Shown here piece by piece: positions 42,104-51,417 of a stretch of DNA of 64,000 nt. The translations under genes were made by a program, and so were the position numbers. The notes under the pieces were generated by a model that was not told the DNA's origin, ran no database searches, and worked only from the letters and a program-made list of their open reading frames with translations. The stretch comes from Novosphingobium sp. HII-3. Lineage in GTDB: Bacteria > Pseudomonadota > Alphaproteobacteria > Sphingomonadales > Sphingomonadaceae. Location: assembly GCF_002916655.1 (NCBI RefSeq), contig NZ_PPSM01000014.1:310001-374000 (forward strand), written 5' to 3'. Positions within the stretch are counted from its first letter, which is position 1; each line of letters opens with the position of its first letter.

Positions 42104-42814
42104 TCAGCTTGCCGTGTCGGCGAGCAGAAGATCGCGCAGGGCGGAAAGGCTGGGCAGGACCGTCGCCCCCGCCAGTGTCATCTCCTCCGTCGCGGGCAGA
42201 AGGTCGGGCACCATGACCGTTGCGATGCCCGCTGCGATTGCGGAGCGCACGCCGGCATAGCTGTCCTCCACCGCCACGCAGTCCGCCGGCGCCATGCCGA
42301 GACGCTCGGCCGCGAGCAGATAAGGCTCCGGGTGCGGCTTGGGATGCGTCACGTCGCTGCGCGTGACGATCACGTCGAAGTAGTCCAGCAGCCCTGCCTT
42401 CTTCAGCCGCCGCTGCGCCAGAGTCCCCATCGTCGATGTGTTCAGCGCCAGCGGCACTCCGGCCTCGCGGAAATGGTCGAGGATCATGAGGGCGCCGGGG
42501 CGCAGCGGAATGCCTGCATCCACCGCCGCTTCGAACAGCACGCCCGCCTCGGTATAGAAGCGCGCGAGGGGGAACTCCGGACCGAGGCGTTCGGCCAGCA
42601 TCCTCTCGTTCGCATCGCGGTTGATGCCCACCATCGCGGAGAGAACGTCTTCCGAAAGCGGCCAGCCGATCTGTTCGGCCGTTTTCGCATAGATGCGGTG
42701 CTGGGTGGCTTCAGTGTCGATCAGCGTGCCGTCCATGTCGAAGATGACAGCGCGGATCGGATCGGGAAGTCGGGGGCGGGTAGAAATTTCCATGTCTTCG
42801 ATATGTGGCGCCAT
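42104..42814 (-). CDS. HAD-superfamily hydrolase (beta-phosphoglucomutase-like)
   Basis: A 236-residue subfamily IA haloacid-dehalogenase-type phosphatase. It has the nucleophile motif IFDMDGTLIDTE, the motif II threonine/serine in LALNTSTMG, motif III Lys in VTRSDVTHPKPHPEPYLLA, and motif IV in VAVEDSYAGVRSAIAAG. The alpha-helical cap lies at about 35-95. Sugar phosphates are the commonest substrates. Start is ATG 42814, with ATG 42793 as an alternative. It is the last leftward gene after astB, 47 bases from it, and may share the AST operon transcript. Confidence 0.92.
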   Translation of the reverse strand: MAPHIEDMEISTRPRLPDPIRAVIFDMDGTLIDTEATQHRIYAKTAEQIGWPLSEDVLSAMVGINRDANERMLAERLGPEFPLARFYTEAGVLFEAAVDAGIPLRPGALMILDHFREAGVPLALNTSTMGTLAQRRLKKAGLLDYFDVIVTRSDVTHPKPHPEPYLLAAERLGMAPADCVAVEDSYAGVRSAIAAGIATVMVPDLLPATEEMTLAGATVLPSLSALRDLLLADTAS

Positions 42815-42861
42815 GTCTCAAGAACCAATGCAAATGCGCGAAGAGCGCGTGCGAAAAGCGC

Positions 42862-44124
42862 TCAGAAGGCGGGACGGTCCAGTTCGTCTAACCCAAGTTC
42901 GGCGCAGAGTGCGGCCCGCGCGGCCAGGCAGTCTGCCCAAAGCGCCGGGCTGCCGATGTCTTCCACCGCAATCTGCTCCGGCCAGAGGCGGGCCACCAGC
43001 GCCTCAATGCGGTCGAGCCTGTCCGGCGTGGCGAGGAAGCGGGGATCTATGGTCCCCGGGTCGGCTACCACCCGCAGGCGCAGGCAGGCCGGGCCGCCGC
43101 CGTTCGCCATGCTTTCGCGCAGATCGTGGACGAAGAGGTGGCGGATGGGGCCGTTGCCCGCCACGTGGGCCTCAAGCCAGCTCCAGACAGCGGGCGTCTC
43201 CTGCGCCTCGCCGGGGAGCACCAGCGCGGCCTCTCCGGATGGCAGCGTCACCAGCTGCGCGTTGAACAGGTAGGAGCGGATCGCGTCCGCGAGGCTGACC
43301 GCGCGGGCCGGGACCTCGACGATCTCGATCTCCGGCAGCTTGTCGCGCAGGCTGCCGTACAGGGCGTCACGCTCGGCAAATGCGAGTTCATGGGTGAACA
43401 GCACCCGTTCGTTGGCGACGGCCACGACATCGTTGTGAAAGGCGCCGGCGGCGATGGCTTCGTCCGACTGGCGAGCGAAGACCGTGCGTTCGGGGGCAAG
43501 GCCGTGCCGGCGGGCGACGGCCTCGCTCGCCTCGCGGTGCTGGCGCGCGGGGAAGGGACCGCCTGCGACGCCGTAGACGAAAACCTCGACGCCGGGCGCA
43601 TCGTGATGCGCGCACAGGCGCATGTGATTGGCCGCGCCCTCGTCCCCGAACGGTGGGGGCACGGGTTCATGAACTGCAAAGTGCCGCTCGTCGGCGAAGG
43701 CGAGGCGAAGCTGCGCCAGCGTCTCTCGCCACTCATGGCTGCGGTGCGGCATCGTCACAAGGTTGGCGACCGTCAGGTGGCACCGCCCGTCTGCGGTATC
43801 CGGGGCGGGAGAGACGGTGGCCGCGTTCGCCGCCCACATGGAGGACGCGGAGAAAGCGTTGGCCCGCAGGCCGGGGGCGGCATCCTCCATGGTGGTGCCG
43901 AGCCGGCGCAACCAACCCGCGTCCGGGCGGCGCTGCGGCAGGAAGAAACCCTGCACCAGACCGCGTTCCAGGTTCGCGCGCATCTTGGCGATGCCCTGCA
44001 GGGCGGCGGCGCGCGGGGCCGACACCTTGCCAAAGTTGCGCGTGGACGCGAGGTTGCCGAGGCTCAGCCCCGCGTAGTTGTGACTGGGGCCGACGATGCC
44101 GTCGAAATTGATCTCGGTGCGCAT
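42862..44124 (-). CDS. astB: N-succinylarginine dihydrolase
   Basis: AstB hydrolyses N2-succinylarginine to succinylornithine, releasing two ammonia and CO2. The 420-residue product shows the family start NFDGIVGPSHNYAGLSLGN, the SMWAANAATVSPAPDTADG segment, FHNDVVAVANERV with the His/Asp pair, and the catalytic Cys in GGPACLRLRV. It is a little shorter than E. coli AstB (447). It follows astA by 8 bases in the leftward operon. Confidence 0.96.
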   Translation of the reverse strand: MRTEINFDGIVGPSHNYAGLSLGNLASTRNFGKVSAPRAAALQGIAKMRANLERGLVQGFFLPQRRPDAGWLRRLGTTMEDAAPGLRANAFSASSMWAANAATVSPAPDTADGRCHLTVANLVTMPHRSHEWRETLAQLRLAFADERHFAVHEPVPPPFGDEGAANHMRLCAHHDAPGVEVFVYGVAGGPFPARQHREASEAVARRHGLAPERTVFARQSDEAIAAGAFHNDVVAVANERVLFTHELAFAERDALYGSLRDKLPEIEIVEVPARAVSLADAIRSYLFNAQLVTLPSGEAALVLPGEAQETPAVWSWLEAHVAGNGPIRHLFVHDLRESMANGGGPACLRLRVVADPGTIDPRFLATPDRLDRIEALVARLWPEQIAVEDIGSPALWADCLAARAALCAELGLDELDRPAF

Positions 44125-44132
44125 GGGATCCC

Positions 44133-45143
44133 TCAGGCCGGAGCGTAAGTGATGCTGTCGCCGGTGCTTACGCCCAGCAGCGTGGCGGCGGCCTCGTCCA
44201 GCGTGCCGTCCGCACCGACACAGCCGAGGCAGGCGCGGAAGTCGGCCAGCCGGCCCGAGGCGATCAGGTGCGTGGGCTCACTCTCCGGGGCGGGCAGCAG
44301 GCGGGTGACCTCTTGCGTGCGCGCCTCCTGCACCGTGCGGATCTGGTCCGTCCGCGCGATCATGGTCGGGCCACCGTCGAAGATGTCGATGTAGTTCTGG
44401 AAGGCGAACCCCTCGCTCTCCAGCATGCGCATCGCCGGGCGGCCGGAGTAGTGCGGCTGGCCCATGACCTGCCGCGCGGCCTCGGAAAGCAGGGCGGTAT
44501 AGATCGGGTGCTTGGGCATGAGATCGGCGATGAACTGGTTGCCGTGCCGCCCGTTGAACTCGTCCGCATCGCGGAAACTCATGTCGAAGAAGCGCCCGGC
44601 AAGCCCGTCCCAGAACGGCGAGTTGCCGGCATCGTCGATCGCGCCGCGCAGTTCGGCCAGGGTGGTGTCGGCAAACCGCGCGCGATGCATGGCGATGAAC
44701 AGGTAGCGGCTGCGCGCAAGCAGCTTGCCGACGCCCGCTGAACGCTCGGTGGCGTCGAGGTACAGCCCGCCCACTTCGCTGGCACCGTCAAGATCGGTGG
44801 AGAGCGTCAGCATCTCCGCTCGGAAGGTGCGGTCAAGCTCCTTGGAATGCTGGGTGATGCGGCCGATGCGGTAGGAATAGAACGGCAGCTCCGTGCCGAC
44901 CTGCGAGAACGCCTGACAGGTGCCGCGCACCTTTCCGGCCCGTGTGTCCTCGAGGATGAACACGAACAGGTCGTTGCCGATCTCGCCGTCGTCGCGCGCG
45001 AAGCTGCGGGCGGCGCGTTCCAGCTTGCCCTTCAGCGTGGGCCGGTCCGGCGGCAGGTTGGTGAAGCCGCCGCCCGTGCCCTTGGCCATGCGGTAGAGCG
45101 CCTCGATGTCACCCTCGCGGGCGGTGCGCAGAAGAAAGGTCAA
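44133..45143 (-). CDS. astA: Arginine N-succinyltransferase
   Basis: AstA makes N2-succinylarginine from arginine and succinyl-CoA, the first step of the AST pathway. The 336-residue chain begins FLLRTAREGDIEALYRMA and has GLYLDATERSAGVGKLLARSRYLF (given as about 127-150) and the GRPAMRMLESEGFAFQNYIDIFDGGP region (about 230-255), which are AstA signatures; the fold is GNAT-like. A single copy is present rather than the paired alpha/beta genes of Pseudomonas. The start overlaps the M20 hydrolase stop by four bases. Confidence 0.96.
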   Translation of the reverse strand: MTFLLRTAREGDIEALYRMAKGTGGGFTNLPPDRPTLKGKLERAARSFARDDGEIGNDLFVFILEDTRAGKVRGTCQAFSQVGTELPFYSYRIGRITQHSKELDRTFRAEMLTLSTDLDGASEVGGLYLDATERSAGVGKLLARSRYLFIAMHRARFADTTLAELRGAIDDAGNSPFWDGLAGRFFDMSFRDADEFNGRHGNQFIADLMPKHPIYTALLSEAARQVMGQPHYSGRPAMRMLESEGFAFQNYIDIFDGGPTMIARTDQIRTVQEARTQEVTRLLPAPESEPTHLIASGRLADFRACLGCVGADGTLDEAAATLLGVSTGDSITYAPA

Positions 45144-46357
45144 GCGTGTACTCCGTTCCGGTCGAGGCGGTGCAGGACGAGGGCCGTGAGGCGGGCGCGC
45201 GCATCAAGCGAACTGGCGATCATGAACTCCTGCGGCGAATGAATCGCGCCGCCCAGCGCCCCCATCGTGTCCAGCACAGGGACCCCGCAGGCGGCGATGT
45301 TGTTGCCGTCGCACACGCCGCCGGTATCCTGCCAGCGCATCGGTTCGTCGCCCAGCTGGCCTAGGTCTGCGGCAGCCTTGCCGACGAGGGTGAACAGGGC
45401 CTCTGTCTGCGGCGTGATCGGCTTGGGCGGTCGCGAGATCTGGCCGTGAAGGTGGATCTGCACATCGTGCGTGACGCTTGCGTGCGCCACGGCTTCATCG
45501 ACAAGAGCGCGGGCGATTTCGGCCAGTTCGGGAGAACGCGGGCGAAGGTTGAAGTGCAGGATCGCGAGGTCAGGCACCGTGTTGTTCGGCGCGCCGCCCT
45601 CGATACGGGCCGGATTGATGGTGAGGCCCTCCCGTATCCCAGCAGCGAGCCGCAGGGCCAGCTCGCTCGCCGCGAGGATGGCGTTGCGGCCGTCCTGCGG
45701 GTTGCGCCCGGCATGCGCGGAGCGGCCGGTGATGACGGCGGCGTAATTGCCGGAACCGGGCCGCGCCCGGGCCATGGAGCCGTCCGGCAGCCCCGGCTCG
45801 TAAGTGAGCGCCGCCAGCTTGCCTTGTGCGCGCTGCGCGATCAACGCGGCGGAGGACAGCGAGCCTGTCTCCTCGTCGCTGTTGATGAGCACGTCGTAGC
45901 CGAGCGAGGGAGCTGTCTGCTCGTAGGCAACAAGCCCTGCCAGCATCAGTGAAAGACCACCTTTCATGTCCGCCGTCCCGGGGCCGTTCAGCCGGTCTGC
46001 GTCGATCCAGCTGCAGGTCTGGAACGGGTGCTCGCGTGCATAGACCGTATCCATGTGCCCGGTGAGGAGGACACGCCGCTCCGCCTCCGGACGGACTGAC
46101 AGGAGAAGATGGCGGCCGTGGCCCACCTCGCGAAGTTTGCCTTCCGCGTCGACCTTTTCGACAGGCGCGGGATCCACGAACCGGATGTCTCCGGGCAAGG
46201 CCGCGAAAGCTTCGGCGAGGCGATCGGCCATGGCGGCAAGCCCGGCCAGGTTGCCAGTGCCGCTGTTGATCGCAGCCCAGTCGAGTGTGCGATCGAGGAT
46301 CGCTTCGCGCTCGATCGGCGCGAGCAGGTCCAGCTCCTCGACGGAGAGCGCGCTCAC
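45140..46357 (-). CDS. M20-family metallohydrolase (carboxypeptidase G2-like) in the AST operon
   Basis: The 405-residue product is a zinc-dependent M20 peptidase/amidase with LTGHMDTVYAREHPFQT (first His), GPGTADMKGGL (bridging Asp), INSDEETGSLSS (catalytic Glu pair), a dimerisation domain (about 190-310) containing GRSAHAGRNPQDG, and the C-terminal GAIHSPQEF with the last His. It lies between astD and astA, overlapping both by four bases. The usual AST pathway ends with succinylglutamate desuccinylase AstE, an M14-type enzyme that is missing here, so this M20 enzyme probably removes succinate from succinylglutamate. That assignment is an inference. Confidence 0.9.
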   Translation of the reverse strand: MSALSVEELDLLAPIEREAILDRTLDWAAINSGTGNLAGLAAMADRLAEAFAALPGDIRFVDPAPVEKVDAEGKLREVGHGRHLLLSVRPEAERRVLLTGHMDTVYAREHPFQTCSWIDADRLNGPGTADMKGGLSLMLAGLVAYEQTAPSLGYDVLINSDEETGSLSSAALIAQRAQGKLAALTYEPGLPDGSMARARPGSGNYAAVITGRSAHAGRNPQDGRNAILAASELALRLAAGIREGLTINPARIEGGAPNNTVPDLAILHFNLRPRSPELAEIARALVDEAVAHASVTHDVQIHLHGQISRPPKPITPQTEALFTLVGKAAADLGQLGDEPMRWQDTGGVCDGNNIAACGVPVLDTMGALGGAIHSPQEFMIASSLDARARLTALVLHRLDRNGVHA

Positions 46358-47778
46358 GGCTTCAGTCTGCCGCCGAGGGCGCCGGCGTTACCGGAGGCAT
46401 CGGGTGCCTCGAAGCTGGCGACCGGGTACGCGCAGTAATCGGCGGCGTAGTAGGCGCTGGGACGGTGGTTGCCGCTCTCCCCCAGACCTCCGAACGGCAT
46501 GGACCCGGCGGCGCCGGTAGTCGGCCGGTTGCGGTTGACGACGCCCGCCCGGCATTCGACGAGGAAGCGCTCCCACAGCGCATCGTCGCCGCTGATAAGC
46601 CCGGCGGAAAGGCCGAAGCGGGTGTTGTTCGCCGCCTCCATGGCGGCGGCGAAATCGGGCACGCGGCTGACCTGGAGGATGGGCGCGAAGATTTCCTCAT
46701 CGGGCACGAACACGCCGGTCACGTCGAGCATTCCGGGAGTGACGAACGCGGCGGAACGGCCCTCGATCCCGGTGAAGGGGCGGATCACGCGGGCGCCGCG
46801 TCCGGCGAGATCGTCGAAGCAGGCCCGGGCGTTGGCTGCCGCGCCTTCGTGGATCAGGGGACCGATCCAGGGCTCGGGCGTCTCGTTCCACGCGCCTATG
46901 ACGAGCCGGTCGGCAAGGGCGGCGACAGCCTGCACCAGCGCCTCGCCGAACGCGGTGTCGGGCACGATGAGGCGCCGCGCACAGGAACAGCGCTGGCCGG
47001 TGGTGATGAAGGCCGACTGCACGACAACCGAGGCGGCCTCCTCCACGTCGGCGGCGTCCCAGGCGACGAGCGGGTTGTTGCCGCCGAGTTCAAGCGCGAG
47101 GATGACGTCGGGCCGATCCGCGAAGACGCGGCGGAAGTGCGCGCCCGCAGCTGCCGAGCCGGTGAACAGCAGGCCATCGATGTGCCCGCCGATCAGTGCC
47201 TCTCCGGTAGCCCGGGCGCCCTGTATGCACTGGAAGACGTGGGGATGATCGACCAGCGCTTCGGCCCAGCAGTCGGCCATGGCGGCGCCCGTGGCCGGTG
47301 TCATTTCCGAAGGCTTGAACACCACCGTGTTGCCTGCCAGCAGGGCGGGGACGATGTGGCCGTTGGGCAGGTGGCCGGGGAAGTTGAACGGGCCGAGCAC
47401 GGCCATCACGCCATGCGGCCGGTGGCGCAGCACCGCCTGGCCGAACGGCATGTCGCTGCGCTGTTCGCCGGCGCGCTCCGCCTGGGCCTTGATCGAGAGG
47501 CCCACCTTGCCGATCATGGACGCGACTTCGCCGCGCGCTTCCCAGAGCGGCTTGCCAGTCTCGCGCGCAATCGTCTGTGCAAGGGCGTCCTTGCGCTCCT
47601 CCAGCGTGGCGCGGTAGCGTTCGACCACTTCCACCCGCGCCGCGATGGGCAAGGCGCCCCACGCGGCAAAGGCCCGGCGGGCGCGCAGGAGGGCGGCCGC
47701 CACCGCGTTCGCGTCAGCGATCTCGCCCTCCCAGACCAGCGAACCGTCTGCGGGATCGAACGACTGGAGCGTGCTCAT
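46354..47778 (-). CDS. astD: N-succinylglutamate 5-semialdehyde dehydrogenase
   Basis: AstD oxidises succinylglutamate semialdehyde with NAD to succinylglutamate. The 474-residue aldehyde dehydrogenase has LGPFNFPGHLPNGHI, the NAD-site GSAAAGAHF, the catalytic Glu in LALELGGNNP and the catalytic Cys in TTGQRCSCARRL. The length and the FNFPGHLPNGHIVPAL segment match AstD better than other ALDHs. It overlaps its neighbours on both sides by four bases within the operon. AstC, the aminotransferase that makes its substrate, is not in this window. Confidence 0.95.
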   Translation of the reverse strand: MSTLQSFDPADGSLVWEGEIADANAVAAALLRARRAFAAWGALPIAARVEVVERYRATLEERKDALAQTIARETGKPLWEARGEVASMIGKVGLSIKAQAERAGEQRSDMPFGQAVLRHRPHGVMAVLGPFNFPGHLPNGHIVPALLAGNTVVFKPSEMTPATGAAMADCWAEALVDHPHVFQCIQGARATGEALIGGHIDGLLFTGSAAAGAHFRRVFADRPDVILALELGGNNPLVAWDAADVEEAASVVVQSAFITTGQRCSCARRLIVPDTAFGEALVQAVAALADRLVIGAWNETPEPWIGPLIHEGAAANARACFDDLAGRGARVIRPFTGIEGRSAAFVTPGMLDVTGVFVPDEEIFAPILQVSRVPDFAAAMEAANNTRFGLSAGLISGDDALWERFLVECRAGVVNRNRPTTGAAGSMPFGGLGESGNHRPSAYYAADYCAYPVASFEAPDASGNAGALGGRLKP

Positions 47779-48809
47779 GCCTTGGCCCTCGTGACTGCAA
47801 AGATACCCGTCGCATTGCCGCTGTCGAACGTGAGATCGAGCAGGCCGGTGTCGGGATCGACATCGCGGGAGATGAATTCGTAGAACGAGCCCGGCACGTC
47901 GCGGACGGTCTCGCCGCCATCGGGCAGGCGGAACCGGCGCGCCACTTTATCGGCAAGGACGGCCGTCTGGCGCACCCGGCCGTTGCGGGAGACCTCGACA
48001 GTCGGCTTCAACGGGTAGCCGTCCGCCTTCAGCGCCTCGGCATGGGCGTCCACGTCCGGCACGCGCGTGGTCGCGTGGTTGAAGGCGTTGCCCTCGGTGG
48101 CGATCCATCCGCCTTCGCGGCTATGTTCCAGGAGTCGTTCGTAATCGGCGAGCGCAGGCACCGGATGCTGCCGATCGAACGCGCGCATGGCACCGCGCAG
48201 GATCGTTTCCGCATCGTCCAGCGAACAGTCGCCGTCGCGACCGATGGCGTCGATCGCAGCCCATTCCGCTTCCCCCAGGGGATCGGCGGACTGTCCGAAG
48301 ATCGCTTCGGCCGCGGTCTGCGCGGGGGCGGCCAGCTGGTCGACGTGCAGTTCCGAGACGAAGAACTGTGGGATGGAGGCGGGCAGATCGGCGTGTACGT
48401 AGGCCCGACCCGTCATCGTAAGCGCGGGCAGGGGGTAAAGCCCGCGCACTTCGTAGCCCAGCGGTTCGAGGAAGCGCCCGAAGGCGCCGTGTCCGGGCGG
48501 CAGGCCCCCCGTGCTGCCGTCTATCGTGCGCAAGGCGCCGTGATCGAAGACGATCGGCTCGCCCGCCGCCCGCATTCGGCCGACATAGCGCGCCGCAGTC
48601 GGCACTCGCTGCAGCAGGTCGAGGAACAGCGCTGCGTTAAGGGCCATCGCCACCTGCGCCCGGCTTACCCGGCCCGGTCCCGCGCCGGGTATCGCAGAAT
48701 CAATGGCAAGGGCGCGCACGGCCCAGGCCGCCTGCTCCGGCCCGGCCAGGCAAGCGGTGAGGCGTTCGATCGTGGCGCGGGTGTCGTCGTCGCGCGGTGC
48801 AGGAGCCAT
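47775..48809 (-). CDS. HglS/DUF1338-type 2-oxoacid dioxygenase/decarboxylase
   Basis: The 344-residue product belongs to the DUF1338 family, whose member HglS of Pseudomonas putida converts 2-oxoadipate to D-2-hydroxyglutarate with Fe(II) and O2. The metal triad and substrate Arg are all present: His90-x3-Arg94 (FDHGALRT), His245 (FNHATTRV) and Glu311 (SFYEFISR). The spacings between them (155 and 66) are close to those I recall for HglS (His70, Arg74, His226, Glu294). It is the first gene of the leftward AST operon and overlaps astD by four bases. Its role in arginine degradation is not established; a 2-oxoacid of that pathway is a reasonable guess. Confidence 0.87.
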   Translation of the reverse strand: MAPAPRDDDTRATIERLTACLAGPEQAAWAVRALAIDSAIPGAGPGRVSRAQVAMALNAALFLDLLQRVPTAARYVGRMRAAGEPIVFDHGALRTIDGSTGGLPPGHGAFGRFLEPLGYEVRGLYPLPALTMTGRAYVHADLPASIPQFFVSELHVDQLAAPAQTAAEAIFGQSADPLGEAEWAAIDAIGRDGDCSLDDAETILRGAMRAFDRQHPVPALADYERLLEHSREGGWIATEGNAFNHATTRVPDVDAHAEALKADGYPLKPTVEVSRNGRVRQTAVLADKVARRFRLPDGGETVRDVPGSFYEFISRDVDPDTGLLDLTFDSGNATGIFAVTRAKA

Positions 48810-49080
48810 GTGTCCCCTCTCTGTTCATTTATTGCTGTGAAGGGCAACATAGGAAACGGATCGGACGTTGTCCAATGCGATGGAACCGCCGCGACTCCCT
48901 GCTGTTTCAGTCAAAGGCCGTGGGCTGGAAGCACGCGCGGCAAAGGGCGTTCTCAGGGGAGCCGGCCTCCACAGAACCGTTCTGGGTAACATCCTGCCCT
49001 TTTTTACGCACTTGCGGGAAACCGAATCGGCACCGGGGAATTGTCCGTGCAACAGTTCATCCCTCGTTCACGGTGTTCGA

Positions 49081-51417
49081 ATGGCTAACTTGCCGCTTTC
49101 TCAGGATTTCGAATTCGGCCGCGAGGTGGCGGAGGTCCACTCGATCTTCGAGGCGACCGGCGCAACGCCCAAGCGTGGCATGCGCCTCGCGCTCATTGGA
49201 AACTTCGCTCCGCGCAAGTGCGGCATAGCGACGTTCACGACCGACATCTTCGAGAAGCTCGGGGCCTACCACCCCGAGATTACGGTCGATGTCCACGCGC
49301 TTGACGATCCGCGCCGGCCCCTGAGCTACGAGGGCGTCGCGAGCACCATCGTCTGTGACGATCCCGAAGCTTATTCCCGCGCCGCGCGCCGCATCAACGA
49401 GGCTGGTGTCGATGCGGTCTGGCTCCAGCATGAGTACGGCATCTTCGGCGGCCCCGATGGCGAGATGGTCACCCACTTCGTGGACCGCCTCGCCGCGCCG
49501 CTGGTGCTGACCCTGCATACTGTCCTGAGCGAGCCGTCGGAGCGGCAGCGCGCGATCATGCGGCACCTCATCACCCGCGCCTCGCGGATCATGGTGATGT
49601 CCAGCCGCGCCCGCGACCTGCTGATCTCGCATTACGAGGCGGGCCCAGGCCTCATCGAAGTGATCGAGCATGGCGCTCCCGATCGTCCTTTCGGCCGGCA
49701 GGACGAGTTCAAGGCGCGCTTCGGGCTGGAAGGGCGCAAGGTTCTCATGAGCTTTGGCCTGATCGGTCCAGGCAAGGGCCTGGAGCACGCGATCCGGGCA
49801 CTTCCGAAGATCGTCGCCCGCCACCCGGAGGTGCTTTATCGCATTGTCGGCGCCACTCACCCGAACCTGGTGGCTGCGGAAGGTGAAGCCTACCGCGAAA
49901 GCCTCGAAGCGCTGGCGCGCGAGCTTGGCGTCGCGGATCATGTCGGCTGGGAGAACCGGTTCCTCCAGACGGACGAACTGCTGGACCAGCTGGAAGCATC
50001 CGACATCTATCTCACGCCCTATCCGGGCCTGCAGCAGGCGACTTCGGGTACGTTGAGCTATGCCGTTGCCCTGGGCAAGGCGGTGATTTCCACCCCTTAC
50101 GTCCATGCGCGCGAACTGCTGGCCGGCGACGCCGGCCTTCTGATCGAGCCGAACTCCAGCGACACGATCGCGCAGGCTGTCATTACCCTGCTCGATGATC
50201 CGGAAGCTATGACGGCGATGCAGCGCCGCGCCTATGCGCGGGGCCGCGAAACGATCTGGCCGCGGTTCGCCAGCGCGTCGGCCCAGCTGGTGACCAAGGC
50301 CGTGGCACCTGAACCGGTCGTGCCGCCGGTGACGGCAATCCCCGGGCTGTCCGCCGTTCTGGCGATGAGCGATGCCACGGGCATGCTCCAGCATTCCGTG
50401 GGCGTCGTGCCGGATCGCCGCCACGGCTACTGCCTGGACGACAACGCGCGTGCGCTCATGCTGATGAACGTGGCCGAGGGCATCTCGGTTGGCGAGAGGA
50501 TGAAGTGGAGCCTGGCCTACGCCGCTTTCATCCAGTCCGCGTGGAATCCGGACCTGAAGCGCTTCCGCAACTTCATGCGTTTCGACCGCAGCTGGTGCGA
50601 GGACGAGGGGTCGGAAGATTCGAACGGCCGCGCGGTCTGGGCTCTCGGGCAAACGATCGAGCTGTCCCGCGACCCCGGCCTCGCGGATTGGGCGCAGGGC
50701 CTGTACGACGATGTCATTCAGGCTGTCGGTGCCCTCGGTTCCCCCCGCGCCACCGCCTTCGCCATGCTGGGCGCCTGCGCGGTGTTGCGCCGCGACCCGG
50801 CCCATGCCGCATCGCGCGCGCTGGTTGAACGCGGCGGCGACTTCCTGATGCGCCTTCTGGGTGAAGGGCGCCGTCCCGACTGGGCCTGGTTCGAGGCCGT
50901 GCTCGGCTACGACAACCCGCGCCTGTCCCAGGCGCTGATCGAAGCGGGCATCGCCATGGAGCAGGAGCACTGGATCGGTGCAGGACTTGAAACCCTGCAG
51001 TGGATCTGTGCGCAGCAGGTTTCGGCACGGGGCCAGTTCCGCCCGATCGGATCGGAAAGCTTCCACAAGGCGCACAGCTACCTGCCGTTCGACCAGCAGC
51101 CGCTTGAGGCGCAGGCGGCGGTGGAGGCAGCCCGCACCGCCTGGCGCGCGACTAGCGGCGCCTTCTGGCGCAAGCATGCGATGATCGCCTGGCGCTGGTT
51201 CTTCGGCGGCAACGATCGCGGGGTCGTGCTCGCCGACCTCGCCACGGGCCGCTGCCGCGACGGCGTGACCCCGCGTGGCGCCAACACGAATTGTGGCGCG
51301 GAATCGATCCTGGCCTTCCAGTTGTCGCATTATGCGCTCATGGAACTGGTCACGTCATCGACGCCCCGCCCAGGGGAAGGAGGACTGTTTGAACCGGCCC
51401 GAAAACGCCTGGTCTGA
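49081..51417 (+). CDS. Two-domain glycosyltransferase (GT4 plus C-terminal alpha/alpha-toroid domain)
   Basis: The 778-residue product joins two parts. Residues about 30-410 are a GT-B, family-4 glycosyltransferase: NFAPRKCGIATFT, AVWLQHEYGIFGGPDGE, SFGLIGPGKGLEHAIRAL, the donor-site DIYLTPYPGLQQATSGTLSYAVALG, each typical. Residues about 430-770 contain HGYCLDDNARALML, FMRFDRSWCEDEGSEDSNGRA and FRPIGSESFHKAHSYLPFDQQPLE (about 665-690), a pattern of a helical (alpha/alpha)6 toroid such as is found in glycoside hydrolases and epimerases. Acceptor and donor are unknown; by its coupling to a GH130 gene, a mannose donor is plausible. The start ATG has a weak ribosome-binding site; upstream in-frame codons to 48868 are less likely. 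Confidence 0.86.
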   Translation: MANLPLSQDFEFGREVAEVHSIFEATGATPKRGMRLALIGNFAPRKCGIATFTTDIFEKLGAYHPEITVDVHALDDPRRPLSYEGVASTIVCDDPEAYSRAARRINEAGVDAVWLQHEYGIFGGPDGEMVTHFVDRLAAPLVLTLHTVLSEPSERQRAIMRHLITRASRIMVMSSRARDLLISHYEAGPGLIEVIEHGAPDRPFGRQDEFKARFGLEGRKVLMSFGLIGPGKGLEHAIRALPKIVARHPEVLYRIVGATHPNLVAAEGEAYRESLEALARELGVADHVGWENRFLQTDELLDQLEASDIYLTPYPGLQQATSGTLSYAVALGKAVISTPYVHARELLAGDAGLLIEPNSSDTIAQAVITLLDDPEAMTAMQRRAYARGRETIWPRFASASAQLVTKAVAPEPVVPPVTAIPGLSAVLAMSDATGMLQHSVGVVPDRRHGYCLDDNARALMLMNVAEGISVGERMKWSLAYAAFIQSAWNPDLKRFRNFMRFDRSWCEDEGSEDSNGRAVWALGQTIELSRDPGLADWAQGLYDDVIQAVGALGSPRATAFAMLGACAVLRRDPAHAASRALVERGGDFLMRLLGEGRRPDWAWFEAVLGYDNPRLSQALIEAGIAMEQEHWIGAGLETLQWICAQQVSARGQFRPIGSESFHKAHSYLPFDQQPLEAQAAVEAARTAWRATSGAFWRKHAMIAWRWFFGGNDRGVVLADLATGRCRDGVTPRGANTNCGAESILAFQLSHYALMELVTSSTPRPGEGGLFEPARKRLV

